A DNA stretch of 64,000 nucleotides from Clostridiaceae bacterium Marseille-Q4149 (GCA_018228685.1 CP073691.1:2356001-2420000); one strand, 5' to 3'; shown: positions 8,805 through 16,280, counted from the first letter of the stretch. The notes: generated from the letters alone by a model not told the origin. Translations and numbers: made by a program.

Positions 8805-10244
8805 TCAATACGCCACGCCCCAGTAGATATCGGTGGTGCATTCCTTGCCGCACACGGGGCACTTGCCCACGGTGCCGGACTGCTTCAGGGGCATGCAGCG
8901 GCTGGACACGCCGGCCTTTTCCTTCATGGCCAGCTCGCACTCCAGGCTGCCGCACCACTTGGTGCGGGCGAAGCCGCCCCTGCCCTGGGCCATATCCCGG
9001 ACCTCCTCCCAGGTGGTCAGGTCGAAGGTGTTGTCCTCCAGGTTCTTCTCGGCCATGGCGTACAGGTTGTCGTGAACGTCCTGCAGCAGGGTCTGCGCGG
9101 CGCTCTCCAGGTCGCTCAGCGGCACGAAGGTCTTTTCGCCGGTGTCCCGCCGGGCCATGCAGCACTGCTGCTTCTCCATATCCTTGGGGCCGATCTCCAC
9201 CCGCAGGGGCACGCCCTTCATCTCATACTGGGCGAACTTCCAGCCCGGGGACTGGTCGCTGTCGTCCAGCTTCACCCGCAGACCGGCAGCCTCCAGCCGC
9301 TGCTTCAGCTCATGGGCGGCGTCCAGGACGCCGGGCTTGTGCTGGGCGATGGGCACCACCGCCACCTGGATGGGGGCCACCGCCGGGGGCAGCACCAGGC
9401 CGTTGTTGTCGGAATGGGTCATGATGCACGCGCCGATGAGGCGGGTAGTGGAGCCCCAGGAGGTCTGGAAGGGGTACTGCAGCTTGTTGTCCCGGCCGGT
9501 GAAGGTCACGTCATAGGCCCGGGAGAACTTGTCGCCGAAATAGTGGCTGGTGCCGGACTGGAGGGCCTTGCGGTCCTTCATCATGGCCTCGATGGTATAG
9601 GTGGCCTCGGCCCCGGCGAACTTCTCCTTGTCGGTCTTGCGGCCCTTCACCACAGGCATGGCCAGGGCGTCCCGGCAGAAGTCGGCATAGCAGTTGAGCT
9701 GCTGCTCGGTTTCGGCAATGGCCTCCTCCGCCGTCTCATGGATGGTATGGCCCTCCTGCCACCAGAACTCCCGGGACCGCAGGAAGGGGCGGGTGGTCTT
9801 TTCCCAGCGGATGACGGAGCACCACTGGTTATACAGCATGGGCAGCTCCCGATAGCTCTGCAGCACGTTGTGCCAGTGGTCGCAGAACATGGTCTCAGAG
9901 GTGGGGCGGAAGGCCAGGCGCTCCTCCAGCTTCTCGCTGCCGCCCATGGTGACCCAGGCCACCTCCGGGGCGAAGCCCTCTACCAGCTCCCCCTCCTTTT
10001 TCAGCAGGCTCTCGGGGATCAGCACGGGCATGGCCACGTTCACATGGCCGGTCTTTTTGAACATGCCGTCCATAATGCGCTGGATATTCTCCCAGATGGC
10101 GTAGCCATAGGGGCGCAGGATCATGAAGCCCTTCACGGACGCATAGTCCACCAGCTCCGCCTTCAGGCAGATGTCGGTATACCACTTGGCGAAGTCCACC
10201 TCCATGGGGGTGATGGCTTCCACATTTCTCTGGTCTTTTGCCAT
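8805..10244 (-). CDS. proS: prolyl-tRNA synthetase (archaeal/eukaryotic-type, ProS type 3)
   Basis: 479 residues, the length of the short ProS type 3 without the bacterial editing insertion. Class II motifs are present: RPTSETMFCDHWHNVLQSYRE (motif 2 region), RSREFWWQEGHTIHETAEEA, and the anticodon-binding domain after about residue 290. The C-terminus has a zinc knuckle (CPVCGKEC) and ends in Tyr, as in this type. Because it lacks the editing domain, mischarged Ala/Cys-tRNAPro must be cleared in trans; a YbaK/ProX-type deacylase is encoded at 56428-56910. Monocistronic, with its own promoter and terminator. Confidence 0.95.
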   Translation of the reverse strand: MAKDQRNVEAITPMEVDFAKWYTDICLKAELVDYASVKGFMILRPYGYAIWENIQRIMDGMFKKTGHVNVAMPVLIPESLLKKEGELVEGFAPEVAWVTMGGSEKLEERLAFRPTSETMFCDHWHNVLQSYRELPMLYNQWCSVIRWEKTTRPFLRSREFWWQEGHTIHETAEEAIAETEQQLNCYADFCRDALAMPVVKGRKTDKEKFAGAEATYTIEAMMKDRKALQSGTSHYFGDKFSRAYDVTFTGRDNKLQYPFQTSWGSTTRLIGACIMTHSDNNGLVLPPAVAPIQVAVVPIAQHKPGVLDAAHELKQRLEAAGLRVKLDDSDQSPGWKFAQYEMKGVPLRVEIGPKDMEKQQCCMARRDTGEKTFVPLSDLESAAQTLLQDVHDNLYAMAEKNLEDNTFDLTTWEEVRDMAQGRGGFARTKWCGSLECELAMKEKAGVSSRCMPLKQSGTVGKCPVCGKECTTDIYWGVAY

Positions 10245-10301
10245 AATTTCTCTCAGTCCTTTATTTTCATCGTTTTAACGGATTATTATCCCTGAACTCT
10301 T

Positions 10302-10330
10302 ATTGTATCTGCCCGGCGGGGAAATGTCAA
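10302..10330 (-). promoter_or_regulatory. sigma-A promoter of proS
   Basis: Minus-strand TTGACA (10325-10330), 17 bp spacer, TACAAT (10302-10307). The leader is only about 50 nt, so there is no room for a proline T-box. Confidence 0.75.
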
Positions 10331-10332
10331 CA

Positions 10333-10360
10333 CAAAAAGCCGCCGGTTTCCCGGCGGGCC
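10333..10360 (-). terminator. terminator of lrgAB
   Basis: On the minus strand a GCCCGCCGGG/CCGGCGGC hairpin is followed directly by TTTTTGT. It lies 22 nt after the lrgB stop and just before the proS promoter. Confidence 0.85.
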
Positions 10361-10381
10361 GCAGCCCCCGGAAACATACCA

Positions 10382-11074
10382 TTATATAACAAAGAAATCC
10401 GCCAGCAGCGCCAGCACCGTGGTGAGGATGCCGCACAGGCCGATGGCCAGGCCGCTCATGGCCCCCTCGGTTTCCCCCAGCTCCAGGGCCTTGGCGGTGC
10501 CCATGGCGTGGCTGCACGCGCCGATGCCCAGGCCCACGGCCATGGGGTCCTTCACCCGGAACAGCTTCACCAGCAGCGGGGCGCACAGGTTCCCCAGCAT
10601 GCCGGTGACCACCACCGCCGCCACGGTAACGGCCACAGTGCCGCCGTGGCCCTGGGCCACCACCGTGGCAATGGGCATGGTGACGGATTTTGGCAGCAGG
10701 GACATGGTCATGGCCCGGTCCAGGCCCAACAGGCGGCACAGCACCAGGATGCTGCCCATGGCCGTGACCACGCCCACCACGCAGCCCACCAGCACCGGCA
10801 GCCAGTGCTTTGCCAGCAGCTTCCGCTGGGAATAGATGGTCACCGCCATGCAGGCCGTGGCCGGACCCAGGAACAGGTTAATGAGCTCCCCGCCCTGCCA
10901 GTAGCTTTCATAGGGGATATGGAACACCAGCAGCACCGCGATCACCAGCAGTACCGCGATAAGCATGCCGTTGCAGATGGCCAGGCGGGTCTTTTTCTGG
11001 ACCTTCATCCCCAGCCAGTAGGCCGCCACCGTCAGCATAACGCCGAAATACGGCTGCGCCGTCAGCTCCTTCAT
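10382..11074 (-). CDS. lrgB: LrgB/CidB-family membrane protein
   Basis: 230 residues from ATG 11074 (MKELTAQPYFGVMLTVAAYW). Hydrophobic throughout, with LLPKSVTMPIATVVAQGHGG and GLGIGACSHAMGTAKALE motifs characteristic of LrgB. In Staphylococcus and Bacillus LrgAB acts as a holin/antiholin-like pair and has been linked to pyruvate transport. The ATG overlaps the lrgA stop as ATGA, so the two are translationally coupled. The role in this organism is inferred only from family. Confidence 0.9.
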   Translation of the reverse strand: MKELTAQPYFGVMLTVAAYWLGMKVQKKTRLAICNGMLIAVLLVIAVLLVFHIPYESYWQGGELINLFLGPATACMAVTIYSQRKLLAKHWLPVLVGCVVGVVTAMGSILVLCRLLGLDRAMTMSLLPKSVTMPIATVVAQGHGGTVAVTVAAVVVTGMLGNLCAPLLVKLFRVKDPMAVGLGIGACSHAMGTAKALELGETEGAMSGLAIGLCGILTTVLALLADFFVI

Positions 11075-11436
11075 TTCCGCTTCCCTCCCCGTTCCATCAG
11101 TCTCCGGGTCAGATGCACGGCCCAGACCGTGGCCCCATAGGTCAGCACCATGGACACCACGCACACCGTCAGAAACGCCGCCGCGTTCTGCCAGATCAGG
11201 TCCACATAGCTGATGATGCTGACGGACACCGGGATGAAGAAGAAGCCCAGATTCCCCAGCAGGAAGTCGGACTTCTCCCGCACATGGTCCACCTTCACGA
11301 TCCCCGTCAGCAGCAGGACCAGCAGCAAAAGCAGGCTGATGACGCTGGCCGGGAAGGCCACCGGCAGGACGGCCTCGATGCCCTGGCTGACCCAGTAAAT
11401 GCCGAATACCAATGCAACTTGCAGCAAGATTTTCAT
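11071..11436 (-). CDS. lrgA: LrgA/CidA-family membrane protein
   Basis: 121 residues, four predicted membrane helices, starting MKILLQVALVFGIYWVSQGI; contains VREKSDFLLGNLGFFFIPVSV, the LrgA signature around the third helix. Forms a two-gene operon with lrgB. No lytSR two-component genes are next to it, unlike in Staphylococcus; the nearest regulator is the S24 repressor gene upstream, in the same direction but separated by a terminator. Confidence 0.9.
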   Translation of the reverse strand: MKILLQVALVFGIYWVSQGIEAVLPVAFPASVISLLLLLVLLLTGIVKVDHVREKSDFLLGNLGFFFIPVSVSIISYVDLIWQNAAAFLTVCVVSMVLTYGATVWAVHLTRRLMERGGKRK

Positions 11437-11457
11437 AACGCTCCACCTTTACGATCA

Positions 11458-11497
11458 CAATAAAAGCCGCCCTCCGGTCAGAGAGCGGCTTTTATTG
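11458..11497. terminator. terminator of the S24 repressor gene
   Basis: CAATAAAAGCCGC (11458-11470) and GCGGCTTTTATTG (11485-11497) form a perfect 13 bp stem, U-rich on both ends. It separates the repressor gene from lrgAB. Confidence 0.85.
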
Positions 11498-11522
11498 TAA
11501 GAGCCTTTATGCAGAAAGTCAA
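11494..11522 (-). promoter_or_regulatory. sigma-A promoter of lrgAB
   Basis: Minus-strand TTGACT (11517-11522), 17 bp spacer, TACAAT (11494-11499). The -10 box overlaps the end of the upstream terminator stem. Confidence 0.65.
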
Positions 11523-11559
11523 ATCAAATTGCAATATTTTGTCAAAATCACCGAAAAAA

Positions 11560-12306
11560 TCATTGGGGCAGAGGCAGGCCATGGAGCATGACCCGGCCGA
11601 AGCAGGTGAGACTGCGTCCGCTGCTGGGGGGCAGCAGCACGTCGGCGTCGGACCGGCGGCGGTTCAGGCTGAACAGATACACCATGCCCAGGGGGTCCCG
11701 GTAATACTGCTTGCACACCATGTCGCCGTCCACGCAGAAAATGCCCACGTCGCCGTTGTGCAGGGGGTCGTGGTTCACATACACCACGCCGCCGTCGTGG
11801 ATATACGGCTCCATGGAGTCCCCCTGGATCCGCACCGCCAACTCCGCTCCCCGGGGCACCTGGCCGGTAACGGGAATGGTCTCATAGTCCTCGTTGAACA
11901 CCGGGGCGGCATATCCGGCGGCGGCGGGACTGGCATACAGGGGGATGGTGCGGGGGTCCTGCCGGGGCTGAAGGCGCTCCGACTCCTGCTGCAGGTCCTC
12001 CAGGGCCCGGACCATGGTGTGGACCGTCTGCCGGCCCGCCAGGCTCAGCCGGCGGTATCCCTCCAGCAGGGCCTGCTCCTCGTCGGACCGGATGCCGCCG
12101 TGGGCACGGTAGGCGTCCCGGTACAGATAGTTGGGGTCCACCCCCAGGGCGTCAAACAGCCGCAGCAGCACCTCCTCCTTGGGAGCACTGACGCCGGTTT
12201 CATAGTTTCCCACCGCCGACCGGGAAATTCCCAACCGGCCTGCCAACTCCACCCGGGAGATGCCCAGCTCCTCCCGGCGCTTGCGCAGCTGTTCGCCAAA
12301 GCTCAT
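11560..12306 (-). CDS. XRE-family repressor with LexA-like S24 peptidase domain
   Basis: 248 residues from ATG 12306 (MSFGEQLRKRREELGISRVE), with AAGGAGGG 8 nt upstream. Residues 1-60 are a Cro/C1-type helix-turn-helix (LAGRLGISRSAVGNYETG). The C-terminal half is a self-cleaving S24 domain: QGDSMEPYIHDG carries the serine and DMVCKQYYRD the lysine of the Ser/Lys dyad; SPAAAGYAAP has an Ala-Gly pair that is a plausible cleavage site. Such proteins are phage CI-like or SOS-responsive repressors inactivated through RecA. No phage genes are near, so it may be domesticated. Three matching operators lie directly upstream. Confidence 0.9.
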   Translation of the reverse strand: MSFGEQLRKRREELGISRVELAGRLGISRSAVGNYETGVSAPKEEVLLRLFDALGVDPNYLYRDAYRAHGGIRSDEEQALLEGYRRLSLAGRQTVHTMVRALEDLQQESERLQPRQDPRTIPLYASPAAAGYAAPVFNEDYETIPVTGQVPRGAELAVRIQGDSMEPYIHDGGVVYVNHDPLHNGDVGIFCVDGDMVCKQYYRDPLGMVYLFSLNRRRSDADVLLPPSSGRSLTCFGRVMLHGLPLPQ

Positions 12307-12348
12307 GCTTTCGCCCTCCTTCGACGGGGTTCGCCCCATGCTGTCGAT

Positions 12349-12377
12349 AGCGTACCACATTTGTTGGTTCTTGTCAA
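12349..12377 (-). promoter_or_regulatory. probable promoter of the S24 repressor gene
   Basis: Minus-strand TTGACA (12372-12377), 17 bp, TACGCT (12349-12354). The -10 is poor. Operator 1 lies 5 bp upstream of the -35, so the repressor could affect its own transcription. Confidence 0.5.
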
Positions 12378-12382
12378 TAGTT

Positions 12383-12460
12383 TTAACAAGAATCTTGTTA
12401 ATTTAGGATTGACATAACAAGTTTCTTGTGCTATAGTAGCGTCATTCTCAAGTTACTTGG
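12383..12460. promoter_or_regulatory. three evenly spaced operators of the S24 repressor
   Basis: Three sites share ACAAG-N3-CTTGT or the core CAAG-N3-CTTG: site 1 is the perfect palindrome TTAACAAGAATCTTGTTAA (12383-12401), site 2 AACAAGTTTCTTGTG (12416-12430), site 3 TCAAGTTACTTGG (12448-12460). Their centres (12392, 12423, 12454) are exactly 31 bp apart, about three DNA turns, which suits cooperative binding of repressor dimers on one face. A degenerate fourth site may be centred at 12361. Confidence 0.75.
12409..12437 (+). promoter_or_regulatory. plus-strand promoter under operator 2, no gene downstream
   Basis: TTGACA (12409-12414), 17 bp spacer, TATAGT (12432-12437). Operator 2 fills the spacer. 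The transcript would start near 12444 and run toward the 3' end of the convergent TRIC-family gene; there is no plus-strand ORF with a ribosome site before the hairpin at 12479-12498. It may make a short RNA or be a leftover from a lost divergent gene. Confidence 0.65.
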
Positions 12461-12471
12461 CAGCAAGGCCG

Positions 12472-12498
12472 AAAAAAACCTGCCGCAGCCGCGGCAGG
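12472..12498 (-). terminator. terminator of the TRIC-family gene
   Basis: CCTGCCGC / GCGGCAGG stem (12479-12498) followed on the minus strand by a run of seven T. It lies 26 nt after the stop of the gene at 12524-13165. Confidence 0.85.
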
Positions 12499-12523
12499 CA
12501 TAGTCCTTTTTGACAAACGCTGG

Positions 12524-13165
12524 TTATTCCGGCAGGTCGGCGGCATGGGGCAGGCCCCAGCGGAAATGGGCCGCGCACAGCCGCAGCACCAGGATCACCG
12601 CCGCCCCCAGCAGCATGGAGGGGATATCCCCCAGGTGCCGCCAGCACAGGGCGCACAGCAATGCCCCGATCAGGGTGGGGCAGGCGTAAAAATGCTTGAC
12701 AAAGATATAGGGCTTCTGGTTGGACAGCACGTCCCGCAGCACACCGCCGCCTACGCCGGTGATGACGCCCACGAACACCAGCAGAAACAGGTTATAGTCC
12801 TGGGCCTGCTGAAAGGCGCACTGAACGCCCACCACCGTGAACAGCCCCAGACCGATGGAGTCCAGCCACAGCATCACCAGCTCATAGGCCCGGCTCTCCA
12901 CCGCCAGCAGGTGCCGCACCGCCGGCAGGAACACCAGGGCCGACACCCCCATGGCCACCAGGGCATACACCGGCTGGCAGAACATCACCGGCGGGGTGAT
13001 GCCCAGGGTCAGGTCCCGGATGACCCCGCCGCCGCAGGCGGTGCACACGCCCAGGATCACCACGCCGAAGGCGTCCAACTGGCGCTGAAGCCCCGCCAGG
13101 GCCCCGGAGGCGGCAAAAACCGCCGTGCCCACGATTTCCAGTATGAAAAGTACCGTATCGGTCAT
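12524..13165 (-). CDS. TRIC-type membrane protein (YadS / UPF0126 family)
   Basis: 213 residues with two homologous halves of three membrane helices. Each half carries a glycine-rich signature, TACGGGVIRDLTLGITPP near residue 45 and TGVGGGVLRDVLSNQKP near residue 140, as in the bacterial TRIC homologues. These form trimeric cation channels; physiological role in bacteria is uncertain (some members are linked to glycine or K+ movement). Monocistronic with its own promoter and terminator. Confidence 0.88.
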   Translation of the reverse strand: MTDTVLFILEIVGTAVFAASGALAGLQRQLDAFGVVILGVCTACGGGVIRDLTLGITPPVMFCQPVYALVAMGVSALVFLPAVRHLLAVESRAYELVMLWLDSIGLGLFTVVGVQCAFQQAQDYNLFLLVFVGVITGVGGGVLRDVLSNQKPYIFVKHFYACPTLIGALLCALCWRHLGDIPSMLLGAAVILVLRLCAAHFRWGLPHAADLPE

Positions 13166-13198
13166 AAAAATCGCCCTTTTTCCTCAGAATGCCCCGGC

Positions 13199-13227
13199 AT
13201 TATAGCACAGGCGGCAGGGCCGCGCAA
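13199..13227 (-). promoter_or_regulatory. sigma-A promoter of the TRIC-family gene
   Basis: Minus-strand TTGCGC (13222-13227), 17 bp spacer, TATAAT (13199-13204). Confidence 0.7.
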
Positions 13228-13306
13228 TGGGACAGTGCAACAAATTTTTCCGGTTGTTGCCCGGATTTATGCAACGATTTGAGAAAATTCATGTATAGGT
13301 AGAGGC

Positions 13307-13340
13307 AAAAAAAGACTTCCGGATGCAAGCATCCGGAAGT
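13307..13340 (-). terminator. terminator of the tRNA operon
   Basis: ACTTCCGGATG / CATCCGGAAGT, a perfect 11 bp stem with a four-base loop, followed on the minus strand by TCTTTTTTT. It ends the tRNA-Thr/tRNA-Tyr transcript. Confidence 0.9.
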
Positions 13341-13342
13341 CC

Positions 13343-13427
13343 TGGTGGGGGATGGTGGATTCGAACCACCGAAGGCGTTGCCAGCAGATTTACAGTCTGT
13401 CCCCTTTGGCCACTCGGGAAATCCCCC
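13343..13427 (-). tRNA. tRNA-Tyr (anticodon GTA)
   Basis: 85 nt, class II with a long variable arm. Acceptor GGGGGAT pairs with ATCCCCC, the T-arm GGTGGTTCGAATCCACC is standard, and the anticodon loop reads CTGTAAA with GTA. Discriminator A and CCA are encoded. Second gene of a two-tRNA unit. Confidence 0.95.
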
Positions 13428-13439
13428 ATATATGAAGTT

Positions 13440-13515
13440 TGGAGCTGGTGGACGGATTCGAACCCCCGACCTGCTGATTACAAATCAGCTGCTCTACCAG
13501 CTGAGCTACACCAGC
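13440..13515 (-). tRNA. tRNA-Thr (anticodon TGT)
   Basis: 76 nt. Acceptor GCTGGTG pairs with CACCAGC; D-arm GCTCAGCTGGTAGAGC; anticodon arm GCTGA-TTTGTAA-TCAGC gives TGT; T-arm GGGGGTTCGAATCCGTC with a mismatch-tolerant stem; encoded CCA. It precedes tRNA-Tyr by 12 nt. Confidence 0.95.
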
Positions 13516-13533
13516 GTCTGACCAGCGAAGATT

Positions 13534-13562
13534 ATATTACCAGACTCCACCTCGTTTGTCAA
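13534..13562 (-). promoter_or_regulatory. sigma-A promoter of the tRNA-Thr/tRNA-Tyr operon
   Basis: Minus-strand TTGACA (13557-13562), 17 bp spacer, TAATAT (13534-13539), 19 bp before the first tRNA. Confidence 0.8.
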
Positions 13563-13653
13563 CAGAAATTTTCGCCTCTGGCGGGAATTTTTTACATAAA
13601 CCGGCACCGACACCACATTCACCCATGCACACAGGAGAGAGGAGGCAGTTGAT

Positions 13654-13887
13654 ATGACGATGCAGGAATTGTCCCCGCAGTATGCCCGGCAGGCGGAGGC
13701 CGTGTCCCGGCGGCTGCGGGAGCTGCGCCATCAGGCGCTGACGGAGGGGGACCCGGAGCGGGTCCAGGCCCTGCGCCGCAGACAGCAGGAGCTGCGGCCC
13801 CTGCTGCAGGAGGCCCGGGAGCTGGCGGAGCACACCGCCCATTATTATGACAGGGGGTACATAAGACGTGAAAAATACCGCATCTGA
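13654..13887 (+). CDS. small charged coiled-coil protein, unknown function
   Basis: 77 residues from ATG 13654 with GGAGG 8 nt upstream. Almost entirely helical and charged, with heptad-like leucines (SRRLRELRHQAL, RRRQQELRPLLQEAREL), so probably a coiled coil. Not recognised. It overlaps the following sigma-like gene by 20 nt, which suggests the two are co-expressed and may interact. Confidence 0.7.
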   Translation: MTMQELSPQYARQAEAVSRRLRELRHQALTEGDPERVQALRRRQQELRPLLQEARELAEHTAHYYDRGYIRREKYRI

Positions 13888-14176
13888 TCTGGCAGGCCTG
13901 CCCTATGATCCGCTGAGCATGGCCAGTCTGCAGCTCTGGAAGCAGGAGAACCAGGAGGACAACCGCCCCCGGATCGAGCGGCTTCTGCGGAACCTCCCCC
14001 TGGCCATGGAGGAGGAGCTGACGCCCCGTCAGCGGCAGATCATGCGCATGCGCTATTCCCGGAACATGTCCGTCACCCGCATTGCCCAGGAGCTGGGCAT
14101 CAACAAGGCCACCGTTTCCCGGACCCTGTCCCGCAGCACCTGGAAGCTGTACCGCAGCCTGCGGTACAGTCTGTAA
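13868..14176 (+). CDS. small sigma-70 region 4-like helix-turn-helix protein
   Basis: 102 residues starting at GTG 13868, inside the end of the previous gene; AGGGGG lies about 10 nt upstream. The C-terminal 50 residues (LTPRQRQIMRMRYSRNMSVTRIAQELGINKATVSRTLSRS) match the region 4 helix-turn-helix of sigma factors and LuxR-like regulators. There is no region 2, so it is not a complete sigma factor. Such short proteins are common in Clostridia, some in mobile elements; no recombinase is near. Confidence 0.75.
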   Translation: MKNTASDLAGLPYDPLSMASLQLWKQENQEDNRPRIERLLRNLPLAMEEELTPRQRQIMRMRYSRNMSVTRIAQELGINKATVSRTLSRSTWKLYRSLRYSL

Positions 14177-14187
14177 AAAAACTTACA

Positions 14188-14232
14188 TTTTCCCCGGAAA
14201 AGCCTTGACTTTTCCGGGGAAAACCTTATAAT
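14188..14232 (+). promoter_or_regulatory. promoter of the yitT-like gene inside a 14 bp inverted repeat
   Basis: TTGACT (14205-14210), 16 bp spacer, TATAAT (14227-14232). TTTTCCCCGGAAAA (14188-14201) and TTTTCCGGGGAAAA (14210-14223) are perfect inverted repeats, the right arm lying in the promoter spacer. The hairpin may end the upstream pair of genes, or the repeat may be an operator. The 5' leader is about 100 nt. Confidence 0.65.
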
Positions 14233-14341
14233 GCCTATACTGTACGCGCGGTTTATATGGGGCCTGTGTCTGTCCGGCGGACAGGCGGTCCCCTGCGGGA
14301 TAGAGGGAAAAGACAGACGAGAAAGGGTGGTATCTCCTATT

Positions 14342-15229
14342 ATGTTAGATAAGCTTGTGCACAATCGCTGGCCCCGGGTGGGGGCGGCACTGTTCGGGTC
14401 GCTGCTGCTGGCTCTGGCCATCAATCTGTTCATCGTGCCCCAGCACCTGTACACCAGCGGTCTGCTGGGCCTGTGCCAGGTGATCCGCACCCTGCTGGAC
14501 ACCAAGCTGGGCATCCGCTTCAGCAACTTCGACCTGGCGGGCACGCTGTACCTGCTGGCGAACCTGCCGCTGCTGCTGCTGGCCTACAAGACCATGGGCC
14601 GGACCTTCGTGGTGAAGCTGGCCCTGTGCACGGTGTCCAACTCCCTGTTTCTTTCCATCATCCCCATTCCGGCGGAGCCCATCATTCCGGATATGCTCAC
14701 CAGCTGCCTGGTGGGCGGCATCCTGGCGGGCTTTTCCAACGGCCTGGTGCTGACCTGCGGCGCCTCCTGCGGCGGGCTGGACATTCTGGGGCTGTATCTG
14801 TCCAAAAAGGGCCGGGGCTTCACGGTGGGCAAATTCTCCCTGCTGTTCAACGCCGCCCTGTATACCCTGTGCCTGATCCTGTTCAGCGCCCCCACGGCCA
14901 TCTATTCCGCCATTTACACGGTGTTCAACGCCCTGTTTGTGGACCGGGTGCACCAGCAGAACATCACCACCCAGGTGCTCATCGTCACCAAACTCCGGGA
15001 CCTGGAGCCCTTCTGGGAGCTGGGGCGGAAGATGGACCGGGGCATCACCTACTGGACCGGCCACGGCGCCTACACCGGCGATGAGGTGCAGATCCTCTGC
15101 ATCTGCCTGTCCAAGTACGAGATCGAGACATTGCAGCAGGAGGTCCAGAAAATTGACTCCCACGCCTTCTTCATGATGCAGGAGGGCGTACATACCCGGG
15201 GCAACTTCAAGCGGCACCTGAACCCCTGA
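14342..15229 (+). CDS. YitT family membrane protein (DUF161/DUF2179)
   Basis: 295 residues from ATG 14342. An in-frame extension upstream to 14231 is rejected because it would overlap the -10 box. Five or six membrane helices (ALFGSLLLALAINLFIVPQ, SGLLGLCQVI, TCGASCGGLDILGLYLSKK) are followed after about residue 210 by a cytosolic DUF2179 domain (TYWTGHGAYTGDEVQILCI). YitT-type proteins are widespread in Firmicutes and their substrates are unknown. Followed by a strong terminator. Confidence 0.88.
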   Translation: MLDKLVHNRWPRVGAALFGSLLLALAINLFIVPQHLYTSGLLGLCQVIRTLLDTKLGIRFSNFDLAGTLYLLANLPLLLLAYKTMGRTFVVKLALCTVSNSLFLSIIPIPAEPIIPDMLTSCLVGGILAGFSNGLVLTCGASCGGLDILGLYLSKKGRGFTVGKFSLLFNAALYTLCLILFSAPTAIYSAIYTVFNALFVDRVHQQNITTQVLIVTKLRDLEPFWELGRKMDRGITYWTGHGAYTGDEVQILCICLSKYEIETLQQEVQKIDSHAFFMMQEGVHTRGNFKRHLNP

Positions 15230-15252
15230 CGGCCCATACCCATCAACATACC

Positions 15253-15289
15253 GGGAGCCCGGCGCACCGCGCCGGGCTCCTTCGTTTTT
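15253..15289 (+). terminator. terminator of the yitT-like gene
   Basis: GGAGCCCGGCGC / GCGCCGGGCTCC stem with a three-base loop, then TTCGTTTTT. Confidence 0.88.
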
Positions 15290-15297
15290 ATCGCCCC

Positions 15298-15326
15298 TTG
15301 CCCGAAGCCGCCGGATGTGCTACACT
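15298..15326 (+). promoter_or_regulatory. promoter of the pyridoxamine kinase gene
   Basis: TTGCCC (15298-15303), 17 bp spacer, TACACT (15321-15326). Confidence 0.6.
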
Positions 15327-15358
15327 GATAGGGAATCGTACACACGGAGGACCCCCGC

Positions 15359-16192
15359 ATGAAACGTATTGCCAGTATCCAGGATATCTCGTGTCTGGGC
15401 CGCTGCTCACTGACGGTGGCGCTGCCGGTGATCTCCGCCATGGCGGTGGAGTGCGCCATCGTACCCACGGCGGTGCTCAGCACCCACACCATGTTCCCCG
15501 GCTTCATCAGCCGGGACCTGTCGGACCAGCTGCTGCCCATCGCCCGCCACTGGAAAAGCCAGAACGTGACCCTGGACGCCATCTGCACCGGCTATCTGGC
15601 CTCCCCCCGGCAGACGGAGGAGGTCTGTGACTTTTTCGACCTGCTGGCAGGGCCGGACACCCTGCTGTTTGTGGACCCGGCCATGGCCGACGGCGGACGG
15701 CTGTACAGCGGCTTCGGCCCGGACTTTCCGGCGTATATGCGCCGGGTGGTAAGCCGGGCCCATGTGGCGGTGCCCAACGTGACGGAGGCCTGCCTGCTGA
15801 CGGACACCCCCTACCGGGAGACGGAGGACCTGTCCTGGTGGCGGGACCTGCTGCGGCGGGTGGGAGACCTGGGGCCCCGCTGCCCGGTGCTCACCGGGGT
15901 GCCCTTCGGGCCGGACCGCCTGGGGGTCATGGCCCTGGACCCGGAAAGCGGCGGCATCTTCCAGTACCACACCCCCCGGGTCCACGACCACTTCCACGGC
16001 ACCGGCGACATCTTCTCCGCCGCCTGCGCCGGGGCCATGGTCCGGGGCAAGGGGCTGCCCGACGCCCTGCGCCTGGCGGCGGATTTCACCCTGGCCTGTA
16101 TTCAGGCCACCCAGCGGGACCCCAACGCCCCCTGGTACGGGGTGGAGTTTGAGAAGGCCCTGCACCTGCTGCCGGGGCTGCTGGAGCGGTGA
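15359..16192 (+). CDS. pyridoxamine/pyridoxal kinase, PfkB-like (PdxY/PdxK type)
   Basis: 277 residues starting MKRIASIQDISCLGRCSLTV, the typical opening of the PdxY-like kinases of Clostridia. The ATP-binding and catalytic motif HGTGDIFSAACAGA near residue 220 holds the catalytic Asp; NVTEACLLT is the second conserved block. Phosphorylates vitamin B6 vamers in PLP salvage. The substrate (pyridoxal versus pyridoxamine) cannot be decided from sequence alone. Single gene with its own promoter. Confidence 0.88.
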   Translation: MKRIASIQDISCLGRCSLTVALPVISAMAVECAIVPTAVLSTHTMFPGFISRDLSDQLLPIARHWKSQNVTLDAICTGYLASPRQTEEVCDFFDLLAGPDTLLFVDPAMADGGRLYSGFGPDFPAYMRRVVSRAHVAVPNVTEACLLTDTPYRETEDLSWWRDLLRRVGDLGPRCPVLTGVPFGPDRLGVMALDPESGGIFQYHTPRVHDHFHGTGDIFSAACAGAMVRGKGLPDALRLAADFTLACIQATQRDPNAPWYGVEFEKALHLLPGLLER

Positions 16193-16251
16193 TTTCCCCC
16201 CTGCCCCGGGAGGTTTTCCGGAAATTTTGCTGAAAATCCCTAAAAATATAG

Positions 16252-16280
16252 TTGTCAGAACCGGCAAAATATTATATAAT
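16252..16280 (+). promoter_or_regulatory. sigma-A promoter of the EF-G paralogue
   Basis: TTGTCA (16252-16257), 17 bp spacer, TATAAT (16275-16280); start about 65 nt before the ATG. Confidence 0.75.

Noticed and set aside
10245-10301. Proline T-box leader for proS
   Set aside because: The leader from the mapped promoter is only about 50 nt.
11560-12306. LexA itself
   Set aside because: The DNA-binding domain is XRE/CI-like and the operators (ACAAG-N3-CTTGT) are not the Gram-positive SOS box (CGAACRNRYGTTYC).
13654-14176. Prophage or ICE remnant at the tRNA genes
   Set aside because: No integrase, no duplicated tRNA 3' end, and normal composition.
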